Source: CAZBEL01 sp964628055
GTDB taxonomy: Bacteria > Fidelibacterota > Marinisomatia > Marinisomatales > TCS56
DNA: 64,000 nt
Assembly: GCA_964628055.1 (NCBI GenBank)
Contig: CAZVNL010000007.1
Span: 7,485-71,484, forward strand
Reading direction: 5' to 3'
Part shown: in pieces, positions 43,715 to 51,158 of the stretch
Numbering within the stretch: the first letter of the stretch is position 1
Layout of the letters: each line of letters opens with the position of its first letter
The notes under the pieces: model-generated
What the model was told of the DNA's origin: nothing
The model's database searches: none
The model's input: only the letters and a program-made list of their open reading frames with translations
Position numbers and translations under genes: made by a program

Positions 43715-44052
43715 AAGAGATAAAAGCCTATATCCGGTGTTCCAAAGTAGAACAGGTAATTAAGGCGCTGCGGACCATTGGGATCGAAAACTTGACGGTA
43801 GTGGATGTCATGGCCTTGGGGAAAGGCATGGTTGATCTGGAGAAGTATAAGTATTCTATCGAGTGCGTAGAAAAATATTCAGATGTGGCTAAGATAGAAA
43901 TCGTTTGCCCCGATGAAATTGTGCCCTCCGCCGTTCAGGTCATCCGTAAGCAGGCCTATACGGGCGAGCGCGGCGATGGATTGATTATCGTTTCTAATGT
44001 AGAACAGACCCTTAAAATTCGTTCCGGCGCCAGGGGTGTATCGGCACTCTAA
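43711..44052 (+). CDS. PII-like signalling protein coupled to CusA (PII-NG type)
   Basis: 113 residues with the PII fold signature: MKEIKAYIRCSKVEQVIKAL at the start, the B-loop TGERGDGLIIV and the C-terminal KIRSGARG. The T-loop lacks the uridylylated tyrosine region of GlnB. A PII subgroup (PII-NG) is known to be encoded beside heavy-metal RND pumps. The ATG overlaps the cusA stop (ATGA), which implies 1:1 coupling and a role in sensing or gating the pump through ATP/ADP or another ligand (inference). Confidence 0.85.
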   Translation: MKEIKAYIRCSKVEQVIKALRTIGIENLTVVDVMALGKGMVDLEKYKYSIECVEKYSDVAKIEIVCPDEIVPSAVQVIRKQAYTGERGDGLIIVSNVEQTLKIRSGARGVSAL

Positions 44053-44154
44053 ACGGTTGTAATTTTTCCTGAATCTAAGGAGATAACTAACCAAATCAGA
44101 GCAAATGGAAGTTCATTGAAATAAAGGAATGACTTTCGAAGAAAGGAAGCCAAC

Positions 44155-44739
44155 ATGAGTGAGAAAGTCTTACACATTAAAAATATGGTCTGCAATCGTT
44201 GTATCCGCGTAGTGCGGGAGGAGTTGGAGAAGTTAGGCCTAATCGTTGAGGATGTAAAACTGGGCCACGTGATAATTGGAAACCCCGAGCAGATGGACCT
44301 GGAACAGGTAAAGCAGGTTTTACAGGAGAATGATTTTGAACTGCTGGTGGGGAAAAAAGCCCGCCTGGTGGAAAAAATAAAGATGCTCATCATTGAGCTC
44401 GTGCAGAGCGGGGACCTGGAGTTCATGAACATCAATCTCTCGGATTATCTCAGCAGCAAGGTCGGTCACGATTATGCCTATCTCAGCGGACTCTTCTCGG
44501 CGGTGGAAAGCATTACCATCGAGAAATATTTTATCCTGCAAAAAATCGAAAAGGTAAAAGAATGCCTGGTTTATGATGAGAATACTCTGTCAGAGATTTC
44601 CTACCGTCTGGGCTATAGCAGTGTACAACATCTCTCCAGCCAGTTTAAAAAGGTCACTGGCTTTACCCCCACCCAATTCAAACGGCTGAAGAGGAGGGAC
44701 CGACGCTCCCTGGACAGAGTGGTTTCTGCTAAAAAATAA
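44155..44739 (+). CDS. HMA-AraC fusion transcriptional regulator of metal response
   Basis: 194 residues. Residues 1-70 form a heavy-metal-associated (HMA) ferredoxin-like domain with NMVCNRC (Cys13, Cys16). Residues about 75-194 contain two AraC-type helix-turn-helices (ENTLSEISYRLGYSS; QHLSSQFKKVTGFTPTQFK). The protein is thus a one-component metal sensor: Cu(I) or another metal binds the CxxC and alters DNA binding. It lies 100 bp after the PII gene, and likely controls the cus genes. HMA-AraC fusions occur beside CusA genes in Bacteroidota. Confidence 0.87.
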   Translation: MSEKVLHIKNMVCNRCIRVVREELEKLGLIVEDVKLGHVIIGNPEQMDLEQVKQVLQENDFELLVGKKARLVEKIKMLIIELVQSGDLEFMNINLSDYLSSKVGHDYAYLSGLFSAVESITIEKYFILQKIEKVKECLVYDENTLSEISYRLGYSSVQHLSSQFKKVTGFTPTQFKRLKRRDRRSLDRVVSAKK

Positions 44740-44859
44740 TGTACATAATACCCAAAAGGATATAACGCTTATGATTCTTAATACCCTGAAATTTCAATAT
44801 GGTGGACAACCCTACAACTTACCCATCGGTCATACAGGTTTCGGTGTAAGCTAAGCGTT

Positions 44860-45213
44860 ATGAGTGGACATACTAATAAGACGATTATGTTCCCAGTAAG
44901 GTCGATGAGTTTTGGTCTTGTTGCCCGCCCCCGAAATGATTTGGGATCCTTTTGGCTTCCTGAGGATTCCAGAAAGACAACATCAAAAGGGGATTCAACG
45001 GTCTATGTTTGTTCTATGGACCCTGATGTCCATCAGGATCATCCTGGCTCCTGTCCGCGTTGCGGGGATGTCGTTGAGTCTCCCGATGTTGTCCTGGTTC
45101 CGAAAGTCGGAGTTCGACTCCGTCAGAAATTAAAATTCATTGGCGACCCACCAGGAGCCAAATTGTCCAATAAGCAGGCGAAGCCCTTCGGGGAACTTTC
45201 GTTAGTAAAATAA
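44860..45213 (+). CDS. Small protein with heavy-metal-binding domain
   Basis: 117 residues. A single recognisable domain near 47-72: VYVCSMDPDVHQDHPGSCPRCG, the pattern of the heavy-metal-binding domain seen at the N-terminus of CopA-type ATPases (YTCPMHP with PGSCPKCGM). The Met after the second CxxC is replaced by Asp. The flanks are basic and unfamiliar. It may be a small metallochaperone or a remnant of a CopA gene; there is no obvious ribosome-binding site, so confidence is moderate. Confidence 0.45.
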   Translation: MSGHTNKTIMFPVRSMSFGLVARPRNDLGSFWLPEDSRKTTSKGDSTVYVCSMDPDVHQDHPGSCPRCGDVVESPDVVLVPKVGVRLRQKLKFIGDPPGAKLSNKQAKPFGELSLVK

Positions 45214-45243
45214 TCGTAAACCCGTAAAGATCAATAGAGAGCC

Positions 45244-45588
45244 ATGAGTAAGAAAAAATCTACCCCACCCCAAGATTCCCTCTCCCGTCATACCATTTGG
45301 TTGGTGTTGCTCCTCGCTGGGGTGTTCATTGGTTATCTGGTACGAACACCTCAGCCAGTTAATGAGCAACCCGTCCAGCAACAGGACTATTTCAACTTGA
45401 CAACGCTGGAGATAGCCAAGCAATTTAACTGTTCCTGTGGCGCCTGTGGCGAGTTGAATTTAGCCAGTTGTACTTGCCCCACGGCCCAGGCAACGAAAAG
45501 GTTTATCGAGGCCCAGATAAATAAAGGGCAGCCCAAAGAAAAAGTAGTGGACCTGGTGAAAGAAGTGTATGGTCACTTTAGGGGATAA
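45244..45588 (+). CDS. CcmH-like Cys-rich membrane-anchored protein
   Basis: 114 residues. One helix (about 17-33), then Cys63, 65, 68, 76 and 78 (FNCSCGACGELNLASC) and a helical end TKRFIEAQINKGQPKEKVVDLV, which resembles CcmH. The cysteine arrangement is close to that of the CcmH-like protein at 35658 (cluster then short spacer), suggesting a second branch of this family. In the metal island a role in Cu or thiol handling is possible. It has no close functional assignment. Confidence 0.6.
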   Translation: MSKKKSTPPQDSLSRHTIWLVLLLAGVFIGYLVRTPQPVNEQPVQQQDYFNLTTLEIAKQFNCSCGACGELNLASCTCPTAQATKRFIEAQINKGQPKEKVVDLVKEVYGHFRG

Positions 45589-45618
45589 ATCAAATCATAA
45601 GTAAATTAGGAGTTGAAA

Positions 45619-46077
45619 ATGAAACTTAGCATTTTTAGTCTGATGTTATTCATCGGGATTGTGGGATTCACGGGTTGTGAGGACACTTCTTCTGCCGACA
45701 CCCCGGAAATCCTTTCCATCCAGCCAGCCAACAGAGTGACTGGCGTAAGCAAATCCACCGCCGTTAAGGTAACGTTCAACGATCCCATGGATACAAAGTC
45801 GTGCGAATCCCGTTTTGGTTTGCACCTGGGAGAATTGACCGCAATGCCAGCCATGGGGACCATGGCCGGAATGACGGGCTCTTTTTCCTGGAATTCGGAC
45901 CATACAGAAATGATGTTCCAACCCGATTCTATGCTCATGGATTCCACCATGTATACTGTTTGTTTGATGGAAGGAATGGAAATGGAGGACCATAACGGTT
46001 CCCTGATGATGGGCGGGATGATGGATCATGGCAATCAGGTGGATGACGGAATCCTGAGTATTTTTACTACCGAGTAA
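45619..46077 (+). CDS. Met-rich lipoprotein with Ig-like (Big_5) domain
   Basis: 152 residues. Lipobox GFTGC (Cys20). From about 33 the sequence PEILSIQPANRVTGVSKST with VKVTFNDPMD is the Big_5/SbsA bacterial Ig-like pattern. The domain is loaded with Met, Asp and His: 20 or more Met residues in MPAMGTMAGM, TEMMFQPDSMLMDSTM, MEGMEMEDHN and MMGGMMDHG. It therefore probably binds Cu(I)/Ag(I) at the cell surface. A TTG six bases upstream is a less likely start. Confidence 0.65.
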   Translation: MKLSIFSLMLFIGIVGFTGCEDTSSADTPEILSIQPANRVTGVSKSTAVKVTFNDPMDTKSCESRFGLHLGELTAMPAMGTMAGMTGSFSWNSDHTEMMFQPDSMLMDSTMYTVCLMEGMEMEDHNGSLMMGGMMDHGNQVDDGILSIFTTE

Positions 46078-46116
46078 ACTTGGAAAAACCGATTAACAAA
46101 GAAAAGGAGAATGACC

Positions 46117-46503
46117 ATGGGTTACACGTTCAATAAAACCCTGGACGCAACTTTCGACGATGCAGTGGCGCGCGTGAAGGATGAATTGAGTAAAGAAGGC
46201 TTTGGCATCTTATCAGAGATTGATGTCCAAGCCACGTTAAAAAAGAAACTGGATGTGGATTTTAAAAAGTATTTCATCTTAGGGGCTTGCAACCCACCCT
46301 TTGCCTACCAGGCTTTGCAAGCTGAAGAGCTGATCGGTACCATGTTACCCTGTAACGTGGTGGTAATCGAGCAGGGACCGGGTAAAATACAGGTTGCCGC
46401 GGTGGACCCGGTGGCTTCTATGCAGGCCATTGATAATCCTTCCTTGGGAACGGTAGCTCAGGAAGTACAGGCAAAATTACGAGCCGTTGTAGAACGGCTT
46501 TAG
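46117..46503 (+). CDS. DUF302 family protein
   Basis: 128 residues. The pattern GYTFNKTLDATFDDAVARV...GFGILSEIDVQATLKKKLDVD and YFILGACNPPFAYQAL matches the DUF302 domain, a small alpha/beta protein of unknown function often found near metal or sulfur genes. ATG 46117 is preferred to ATG 46111 because AAGGAGA would abut the latter. Cys (GACNPP, LPCNVV) residues may be functional. Confidence 0.85.
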   Translation: MGYTFNKTLDATFDDAVARVKDELSKEGFGILSEIDVQATLKKKLDVDFKKYFILGACNPPFAYQALQAEELIGTMLPCNVVVIEQGPGKIQVAAVDPVASMQAIDNPSLGTVAQEVQAKLRAVVERL

Positions 46504-46616
46504 TGTGAAATTCATTTATCATGGAGTAGTGGCCTTAATAGGCCTATTCAAATTGTTCCCTTAAAGGCCAGTCTATGATATGGGAACCCTATATCTGGGC
46601 GATACTGCGCAACCGG

Positions 46617-46672
46617 CCACCTCGTCAAAGAGTGGAGGTGGGCTAAGAATAATCACCTTCGTCCCGAAGGTG
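46617..46672 (+). repeat. Two adjacent hairpins after the DUF302 gene
   Basis: Hairpin 1: CCACCTC 46617-46623 with GAGGTGG 46635-46641. Hairpin 2: CACCTTCG 46654-46661 with CGAAGGTG 46665-46672, 3-nt loop, no mismatch. No T-run follows. They may be a REP-type palindrome pair or an mRNA end; a similar short-loop palindrome occurs at 61541-61557. Confidence 0.5.
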
Positions 46673-46724
46673 GTACAGTAAAAGCTTTTCGAAGGAATAA
46701 AAACAGAAACAGAAAGGAAGTCTC

Positions 46725-47386
46725 ATGAAGATTCTAGTACGGTCCCTAATAAATGTCGTCTTTGGTGGCCTGGTTGTGTTGGCAGCTCAAAGCATGAATA
46801 TGGACCATCAGGATATGAATATGGACCATCAGGATATGAATATGGATCACCAGAGCATGAATAAGGACCATCAGGAAAAAGCTGCCGATACTGGTGACCA
46901 TGCAGCACCCATGACCCTCNNNNNNNNNNNNNNNNNNNNNNNNNNNNNNNNNNNNNNNNNNNNNNNNNNNNNNNNNNNNNNNNNNNNNNNNNNNNNNNNN
47001 NNNNNNNNNNNNNNNNNNNGGACCATCAGGAAAAAGCTGCCGATACTGGTGACCATGCAGCACCCATGACCCTCACCCAAGTGGAAGCCAAATATGTCTG
47101 CATGGGTATGGGCTCCGATCGTGTTTTTGATCGGGAACTAATGCCGGCGGTGGTTGATGGAAAGACGTATTATGGTTGTTGCGGGGGCTGTCAGGCCAAA
47201 TTGATGGAAGATCCCCAGATGCGGGTCGCTGTGGATCCCATTAGTGGAGCCCAAGTAGATAAAGCCACAGCCGTGATTGGGGCCTTGCCCAGCGGCGACG
47301 TTCATTACTTCGAATCCATGGAAAATTTCCAGAAATTTGAGAAGATCGCCAGTTCCGTTAAAGTGACTAAAACGGGGGATGAATAA
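46725..47386 (+). CDS. Met/His-rich exported protein with YHS/TRASH-like domain, split by assembly gap
   Basis: A signal peptide (46725 start), then four 7-residue repeats of the type MNMDHQD (21-bp units, 46794-46877), then after the gap a domain with YVCMGMGSDRVFDRELMP and YYGCCGGCQAKLMED. The 100 Ns (46920-47019) are flanked by an exact 55-bp repeat. If 46919 is joined to 47075 the frame is continuous and gives a 168-residue protein. As assembled the frame is broken. CCGGC and the Met-rich repeats suggest Cu(I)/Ag(I) binding in the periplasm. It resembles YHS/TRASH proteins only weakly. Confidence 0.65.
46794..46877 (+). repeat. Four tandem 21-bp repeats encoding MNMDHQD-like units
   Basis: Units at 46794, 46815, 46836 and 46857. 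The first two are identical; the third and fourth differ at a few bases. They encode a Met/Asp/His metal-binding repeat. Confidence 0.9.
46865..46919 (+). repeat. 55-bp direct repeat, left copy at the assembly gap
   Basis: Identical to 47020-47074, on the other side of the 100-N run. Most likely the same bases read at both contig ends. Confidence 0.9.
46920..47019. other. Assembly gap (100 N)
   Basis: Exactly 100 Ns, the common default for a gap of unknown length, within the Met-rich gene. The true gap is probably negative (overlapping contigs) or one or more repeat units. Confidence 0.99.
47020..47074 (+). repeat. 55-bp direct repeat, right copy at the assembly gap
   Basis: Identical to 46865-46919. 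The coding frame continues from here into 47075-47386. Confidence 0.9.
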
Positions 47387-47505
47387 CCTTTCAGTCTGAT
47401 CAATCCCTTAGGAATGATTACGATCCCGTTAGGAGAGGCCTTGGTTTGAACCTTTTCCTGAATATCGGGATGAAACTATAAACCACAAGTAAAGGAGAGT
47501 CAAAC

Positions 47506-47730
47506 ATGTACTACTATACGTGTCCCATGGAATCACATAAGCATGTCCACGCTACCGAACCCGGCCAATGCCCGGAGTGTAATATGGCCATGGTGAAAGT
47601 TGTGGAAGCTACTGCAGAAACAGCTACTTTTTTTGGTTGTCCTATGTCTGTTCATAGCCATGTACGGGCCAGCCAACCTGGTAAATGCCCGGAGTGCAAT
47701 ATGGAATTGAAACCGATGAAAATGGAATAG
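47506..47730 (+). CDS. Double heavy-metal-binding-domain peptide
   Basis: 74 residues built of two tandem copies of the domain: YYTCPMESHKHVHATEPGQC with PECNM, and FFGCPMSVHSHVRASQPGKC with PECNM. Each has the C-P-M, His and CPxCxM ligands seen in CusB, CopA and similar metal-transfer proteins. No signal peptide is visible, so it may be a cytoplasmic metal-binding peptide. AAAGGAG lies upstream. It shares this domain with the CusB C-terminus, so metal exchange with the pump is possible. Confidence 0.85.
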   Translation: MYYYTCPMESHKHVHATEPGQCPECNMAMVKVVEATAETATFFGCPMSVHSHVRASQPGKCPECNMELKPMKME

Positions 47731-47836
47731 CATCCCCATTCGTACTTTCGCATCGCTTTTCCCCACCGAGTCTAAATCATACCTTGCTAATCCTTGGTTT
47801 CATAACCAACGTTAGACCCGAACAACTGAAAGGTGA

Positions 47837-48889
47837 ATGCCTGTGAGTGCCTTGCTACCCGAGTGGTTACCCAATGTCCATCCCCTCATCATTCATTTTC
47901 CTATTGTACTGCTCCTTTTTGCCTGGGGAATACACCTCATCACTTTACTCTGGCCCCGCTTCTCCCTTTTGGTAGTCCTTGATTACTGGTTGTACGGGTT
48001 GGGAACGGTAGCGGCGTGGGTGGCTTTTTTAACCGGGCGCTTCGGCGCCGATAAACTGGAAATTGCACCCCAAACGGTCCCCATTATCAACCAACATGCC
48101 GACCTGGCGCAGTGGAGCGCCCTCATTTTTACGCTGTCGTTCGCCTTATTGATGGTTCAGAAACTAATTCCTAGTTGGCAGAAGGTTTGGGGGCGTCCCT
48201 TGGTCTTTATTGTGAGTACGATTGGACTGGTTACCCTAATTCTTACCGCCGACCGCGGTGGTCGATTGGTGTTTGAACGGGGGGTGGGAGTCGCTCTTCC
48301 TCAAAAGGAGCTACCCATTGAAATGCCCCTTAAACCAGCCGCCAATAATGGATTACAGCGCTTTGAGAATGGTACCTTGACTTGGACCCCATCACAGAGC
48401 AACCCTAAGAATGCTTTCAAGGGATTCCATTTCCTTCAAGGGAGCCAAGACCAATTGAAAATGGACCCCGAGCATGATGTGGTGCGAATAGAAGGGGACG
48501 TCCCCATTCTCATTACCGTGGGAGACACGGTAGATGGTGTACAACTGGATCTCGTTTTCAATCGCGAAGCGTTCCAGGGGACATTGAGTGTCCTTCACCA
48601 TGTTCAAGATCGGAATAATTACGAATATGTAACCGTCAGGCAGAGTGATGTGGTTTTGGGTCGCGTGCTGGTGGGCCAGGAGCAGATTCTGGATGAAAAA
48701 CCGGTCTCGCTACAGGGGATGGATACAGTGCGCGTTGTGGGGGCCGGGAGTCATTTTAAGGGCTATGTTAACGGGAAACTCCTGCTTCACGGACATGCGA
48801 AAGCACAACCACCAGGCGATGTGGGTCTCAAATTGGTTGGTGATGGTATCCTATCAATCGCTAAATTTGAGGTGGTTGTAATTGATTAA
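47837..48889 (+). CDS. DUF2231-like membrane protein fused to a lectin-like beta-sandwich domain
   Basis: 350 residues. The N-terminal half (1-150) has four helices starting PNVHPLIIHFPIVLLLF, the DUF2231 pattern. The C-terminal half (about 190-350) reads like a LamG/glucanase-type beta sandwich (DVVRIEGDVPILITVGDTVDG; NNYEYVTVRQSD; GSHFKGYVNGKLLLHGHAK). DUF2231 proteins often occur beside copper and cytochrome genes. The fusion suggests a membrane sensor or c-type electron-transfer partner with an extracytoplasmic domain (inference). Confidence 0.7.
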   Translation: MPVSALLPEWLPNVHPLIIHFPIVLLLFAWGIHLITLLWPRFSLLVVLDYWLYGLGTVAAWVAFLTGRFGADKLEIAPQTVPIINQHADLAQWSALIFTLSFALLMVQKLIPSWQKVWGRPLVFIVSTIGLVTLILTADRGGRLVFERGVGVALPQKELPIEMPLKPAANNGLQRFENGTLTWTPSQSNPKNAFKGFHFLQGSQDQLKMDPEHDVVRIEGDVPILITVGDTVDGVQLDLVFNREAFQGTLSVLHHVQDRNNYEYVTVRQSDVVLGRVLVGQEQILDEKPVSLQGMDTVRVVGAGSHFKGYVNGKLLLHGHAKAQPPGDVGLKLVGDGILSIAKFEVVVID

Positions 48890-48918
48890 CACTGTTTTAA
48901 GAAGGGGAGTCAACCACC

Positions 48919-49185
48919 ATGAAAGTACTCTGGTTAACATTTGGCGCTGTTTTCATTGCCGAATTGGGGGATAAAACCCAACTGGCAATCTTAGCACTGA
49001 AAGGCAAGGGCTATTCTGGTTGGGAAGTGTTTATCGGCGCCATGCTTGCCTTTGCCGTCCTTACGGGTTTGGCGGTTCTATTCGGTGGTTGGCTGCAAAC
49101 CCATCTCCCAACAGGAATCCTGGAACGGGTGGCCGCGGTGGGATTCGTACTCCTGGGAGTGCTCATGTGGTTTAATAAAATATGA
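48919..49185 (+). CDS. Half-size UPF0016/Gdt1-type cation transporter
   Basis: 88 residues with three hydrophobic segments and the family motif FIAELGDKTQLAILAL. UPF0016 proteins (TMEM165/Gdt1, MneA) are Mn2+/Ca2+ transporters, usually with two such repeats; a single repeat must act as an oligomer or with a partner, as in known half-length members. The neighbouring frame shows no second half. AGAAGGGGAGT lies upstream of the ATG. Confidence 0.85.
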   Translation: MKVLWLTFGAVFIAELGDKTQLAILALKGKGYSGWEVFIGAMLAFAVLTGLAVLFGGWLQTHLPTGILERVAAVGFVLLGVLMWFNKI

Positions 49186-49193
49186 GTGGTCTT

Positions 49194-49220
49194 CGATAAC
49201 GTTAATCCAAAACGTTGTCG
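49194..49220 (+). terminator. Hairpin after the UPF0016 gene, terminator-like
   Basis: CGATAACGTT (49194-49203) pairs with AACGTTGTCG (49211-49220), 10 bp with one G-T pair and a 7-nt loop. A T-run (seven T) comes only 22 bp later, so termination efficiency is uncertain. Confidence 0.4.
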
Positions 49221-49324
49221 GGATTATTGAAGGGGGAGTGATTTTTTTCAACACTGGAATATGGTTCCCACCTTGAAGTTTTTCTTTTTTCGTGTAATAG
49301 CGTCCTTGTAAATCAATAAAGGCA

Positions 49325-49352
49325 TTGACTCGGTACTGCATTAGTTTATACA
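49325..49352 (+). promoter_or_regulatory. Candidate promoter of the TetR gene
   Basis: TTGACT at 49325-49330 and TATACA at 49347-49352 with a 16-bp spacer. The start of transcription would fall in the operator just downstream. Confidence 0.5.
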
Positions 49353-49403
49353 TTGTTTACGAATATAGTCTAATAATACACAATTCGTAAATAGGGTAAA
49401 CAA
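49353..49403 (+). promoter_or_regulatory. Inverted-repeat operator for the TetR-family repressor
   Basis: Two nested inverted repeats. Outer: TTGTTTAC (49353-49360) with GTAAACAA (49396-49403). Inner: TTTACGAAT (49356-49364) with ATTCGTAAA (49383-49391). They lie between the promoter and the TetR ATG at 49412, the expected place for autoregulation. Confidence 0.6.
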
Positions 49404-49411
49404 AACCGCCG

Positions 49412-50023
49412 ATGAGTAAAATATCTACTGGCAGGGAGAAAGTCAGTCCCAAGTACCACCAGTTAGTACTCTCCGCGGAGGAGTTATTCATGCGCTATAG
49501 AATTAAGCGGGTTACGGTGGAAGAGATTTGCCGCCGTGCTGGGGTAAGCAAGATGACCTTTTATAAATTTTTCCGCAATAAGGAAGACTTGATTATAAAA
49601 ATGATGGAGGATTTGTTTCGTGAGGGACAAGCCCGGTTCGATGATATCATGGCCCAGGAGATCCCCTTCTCAGAGAAAATTGTCCAATTCATTGAGTTTA
49701 AAATGGATTATAGTCGGCCAATGAGTAAGGAATTTTACGTCGATCTATTCAATTATACACCGGCCCTCCGGAAACTCCTTGAGGAGTGGTCTCGGCAGGG
49801 CCAGCAACAGATGATTAAGCTGTTCACCAAAGCCCAACAGGCCGGGGAAATACGCCAGGATTTGGACCTGAATTTCTTCACTTACATTTTTGATTATTTA
49901 TTGGCCGTGCGGAATGATCCCCAATTCATCGCGTTATTTCCTGATACGGCCACGCTGGTTAAGAATTGGTTACAGTTTTTCTTTTACGGAGTCATGGGAC
50001 CTGCCAATGAACCTGCGGCTTAA
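49412..50023 (+). CDS. TetR-family transcriptional regulator
   Basis: 203 residues. The N-terminal helix-turn-helix (RVTVEEICRRAGVSKMTFYKFFRNKEDLI, about 34-62) is canonical; the C-terminal domain is helical and unfamiliar. It probably represses the porin-ABC-LolA operon that follows, and its own gene, through the inverted repeats upstream. The end overlaps the next gene by 17 bp. The ligand is unknown. Confidence 0.9.
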   Translation: MSKISTGREKVSPKYHQLVLSAEELFMRYRIKRVTVEEICRRAGVSKMTFYKFFRNKEDLIIKMMEDLFREGQARFDDIMAQEIPFSEKIVQFIEFKMDYSRPMSKEFYVDLFNYTPALRKLLEEWSRQGQQQMIKLFTKAQQAGEIRQDLDLNFFTYIFDYLLAVRNDPQFIALFPDTATLVKNWLQFFFYGVMGPANEPAA

Positions 50024-51143
50024 TTCTATTTCCTGGCGGATGATTGTCGGTCTCAATACGTTCTTCCTTTGGGAGGGGCTCTTTGGGCAGATAAGTGGTG
50101 AATTCTGGGGATTGACCCGTTATCAGACGATTGACCGGCAAGCTTCCAAATCCGAGGTCAGGTTACGATATCTGCCGGAGTTAGCTTGGGAATTGGGATC
50201 GTTGGCTGCTGGGCGGGTAGACCTGGAACTCTCCGCCGATTTGCGAGGGGGGATCGCCCAGGGTACTACTACTGAAAGGAAAACCATTACCGTTCTTCCA
50301 TACCGTCTTTGGGTTCGCTATCGAACGGTTCATTTAGAAGCCCGTTTAGGATTACAAAAGATCGTCTTTGGCCCGGCTCGTCTTCTACGTCCCCTCATAT
50401 GGTTTGACCGTCTGGACCCTCGCGACCCCCTCCAAGTAACCACCGGCGTGTACGGGCTACGAATACGCTACGATTTCCTTTCCAATGCAAACCTCTGGGG
50501 CTGGGGACTATATGGTAATACCGACTTACGCGGCTGGGATCTTTTCCCCACCCGGAAGAGACAACCGGAATGGGGCGCCCGGGGGCAAATCCCGGCGGGC
50601 CCGGGAGAATTGGCGGTAACCCTCCATCATCGAGAGGTCGAACTGCCTTTCGATGAGGATCCACATCATTACACCTCCGAAAATCGCCTGGCTTTAGATG
50701 GCATGTGGGATGTGGGACCGGGCGTGTGGTTCGAATGGGCCGTCAACCATTGGTCCGCAACTGACTCCCTACCCCAGTGGCAATCCCTGCTCACTGTCGG
50801 CAGTGATTATACCTTTGGCCTGGGCAACGGTTTGACAGTTACCGGGGAACTCTTCAACGGCCAGATAGTTTCGGCGCCCGGGGAAACTCGGGAGCAGACC
50901 TTAATGTCAGCCTTCATGTTGTCTTATCCCTTGGGAATCATGGATCAGCTCCTCGCTTTCTGTGCTTATTCGCCCACAGAACATTTTTCGTACTATTATA
51001 TCAGCTACCAGCGAACCTATGACCGGTGGCTCATCCACGTGAGTGGTTACTGGAGTCCGGAGACACCCAAGAGTCCCACAGGAGGCACGGGCCTAACCTT
51101 TGGTTTTCGCGGCGTACAGGTGATGGTCGCTTTTAACCATTGA
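50007..51143 (+). CDS. Outer-membrane beta-barrel protein
   Basis: 378 residues with a hydrophobic start (residues about 12-28) and amphipathic beta strands to the end (LRYLPELAWELGSLAAGRVDLEL; LGLQKIVFG; YGLRIRYDFLSNANLWGWGLYG; VQVMVAFNH). No family recognised; the pattern is that of an outer-membrane porin or transporter. It precedes an ABC transporter of the MacB/LolCDE type, so it may be the outer-membrane part of the export system or its cargo target. Confidence 0.65.
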   Translation: MNLRLNSISWRMIVGLNTFFLWEGLFGQISGEFWGLTRYQTIDRQASKSEVRLRYLPELAWELGSLAAGRVDLELSADLRGGIAQGTTTERKTITVLPYRLWVRYRTVHLEARLGLQKIVFGPARLLRPLIWFDRLDPRDPLQVTTGVYGLRIRYDFLSNANLWGWGLYGNTDLRGWDLFPTRKRQPEWGARGQIPAGPGELAVTLHHREVELPFDEDPHHYTSENRLALDGMWDVGPGVWFEWAVNHWSATDSLPQWQSLLTVGSDYTFGLGNGLTVTGELFNGQIVSAPGETREQTLMSAFMLSYPLGIMDQLLAFCAYSPTEHFSYYYISYQRTYDRWLIHVSGYWSPETPKSPTGGTGLTFGFRGVQVMVAFNH

Positions 51144-51158
51144 TTGAGGAATGCGACG

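Noticed and set aside
44771..44854. 27-codon frame between the AraC-type regulator and the metal-binding protein
   Set aside because: Could be a small peptide or a remnant, but no family and no supporting site could be named.
46746..47080. Frames that run through the N stretch
   Set aside because: They contain unknown residues and arise from the artificial 100-N spacer; the joined frame described for the Met-rich gene explains both sides.
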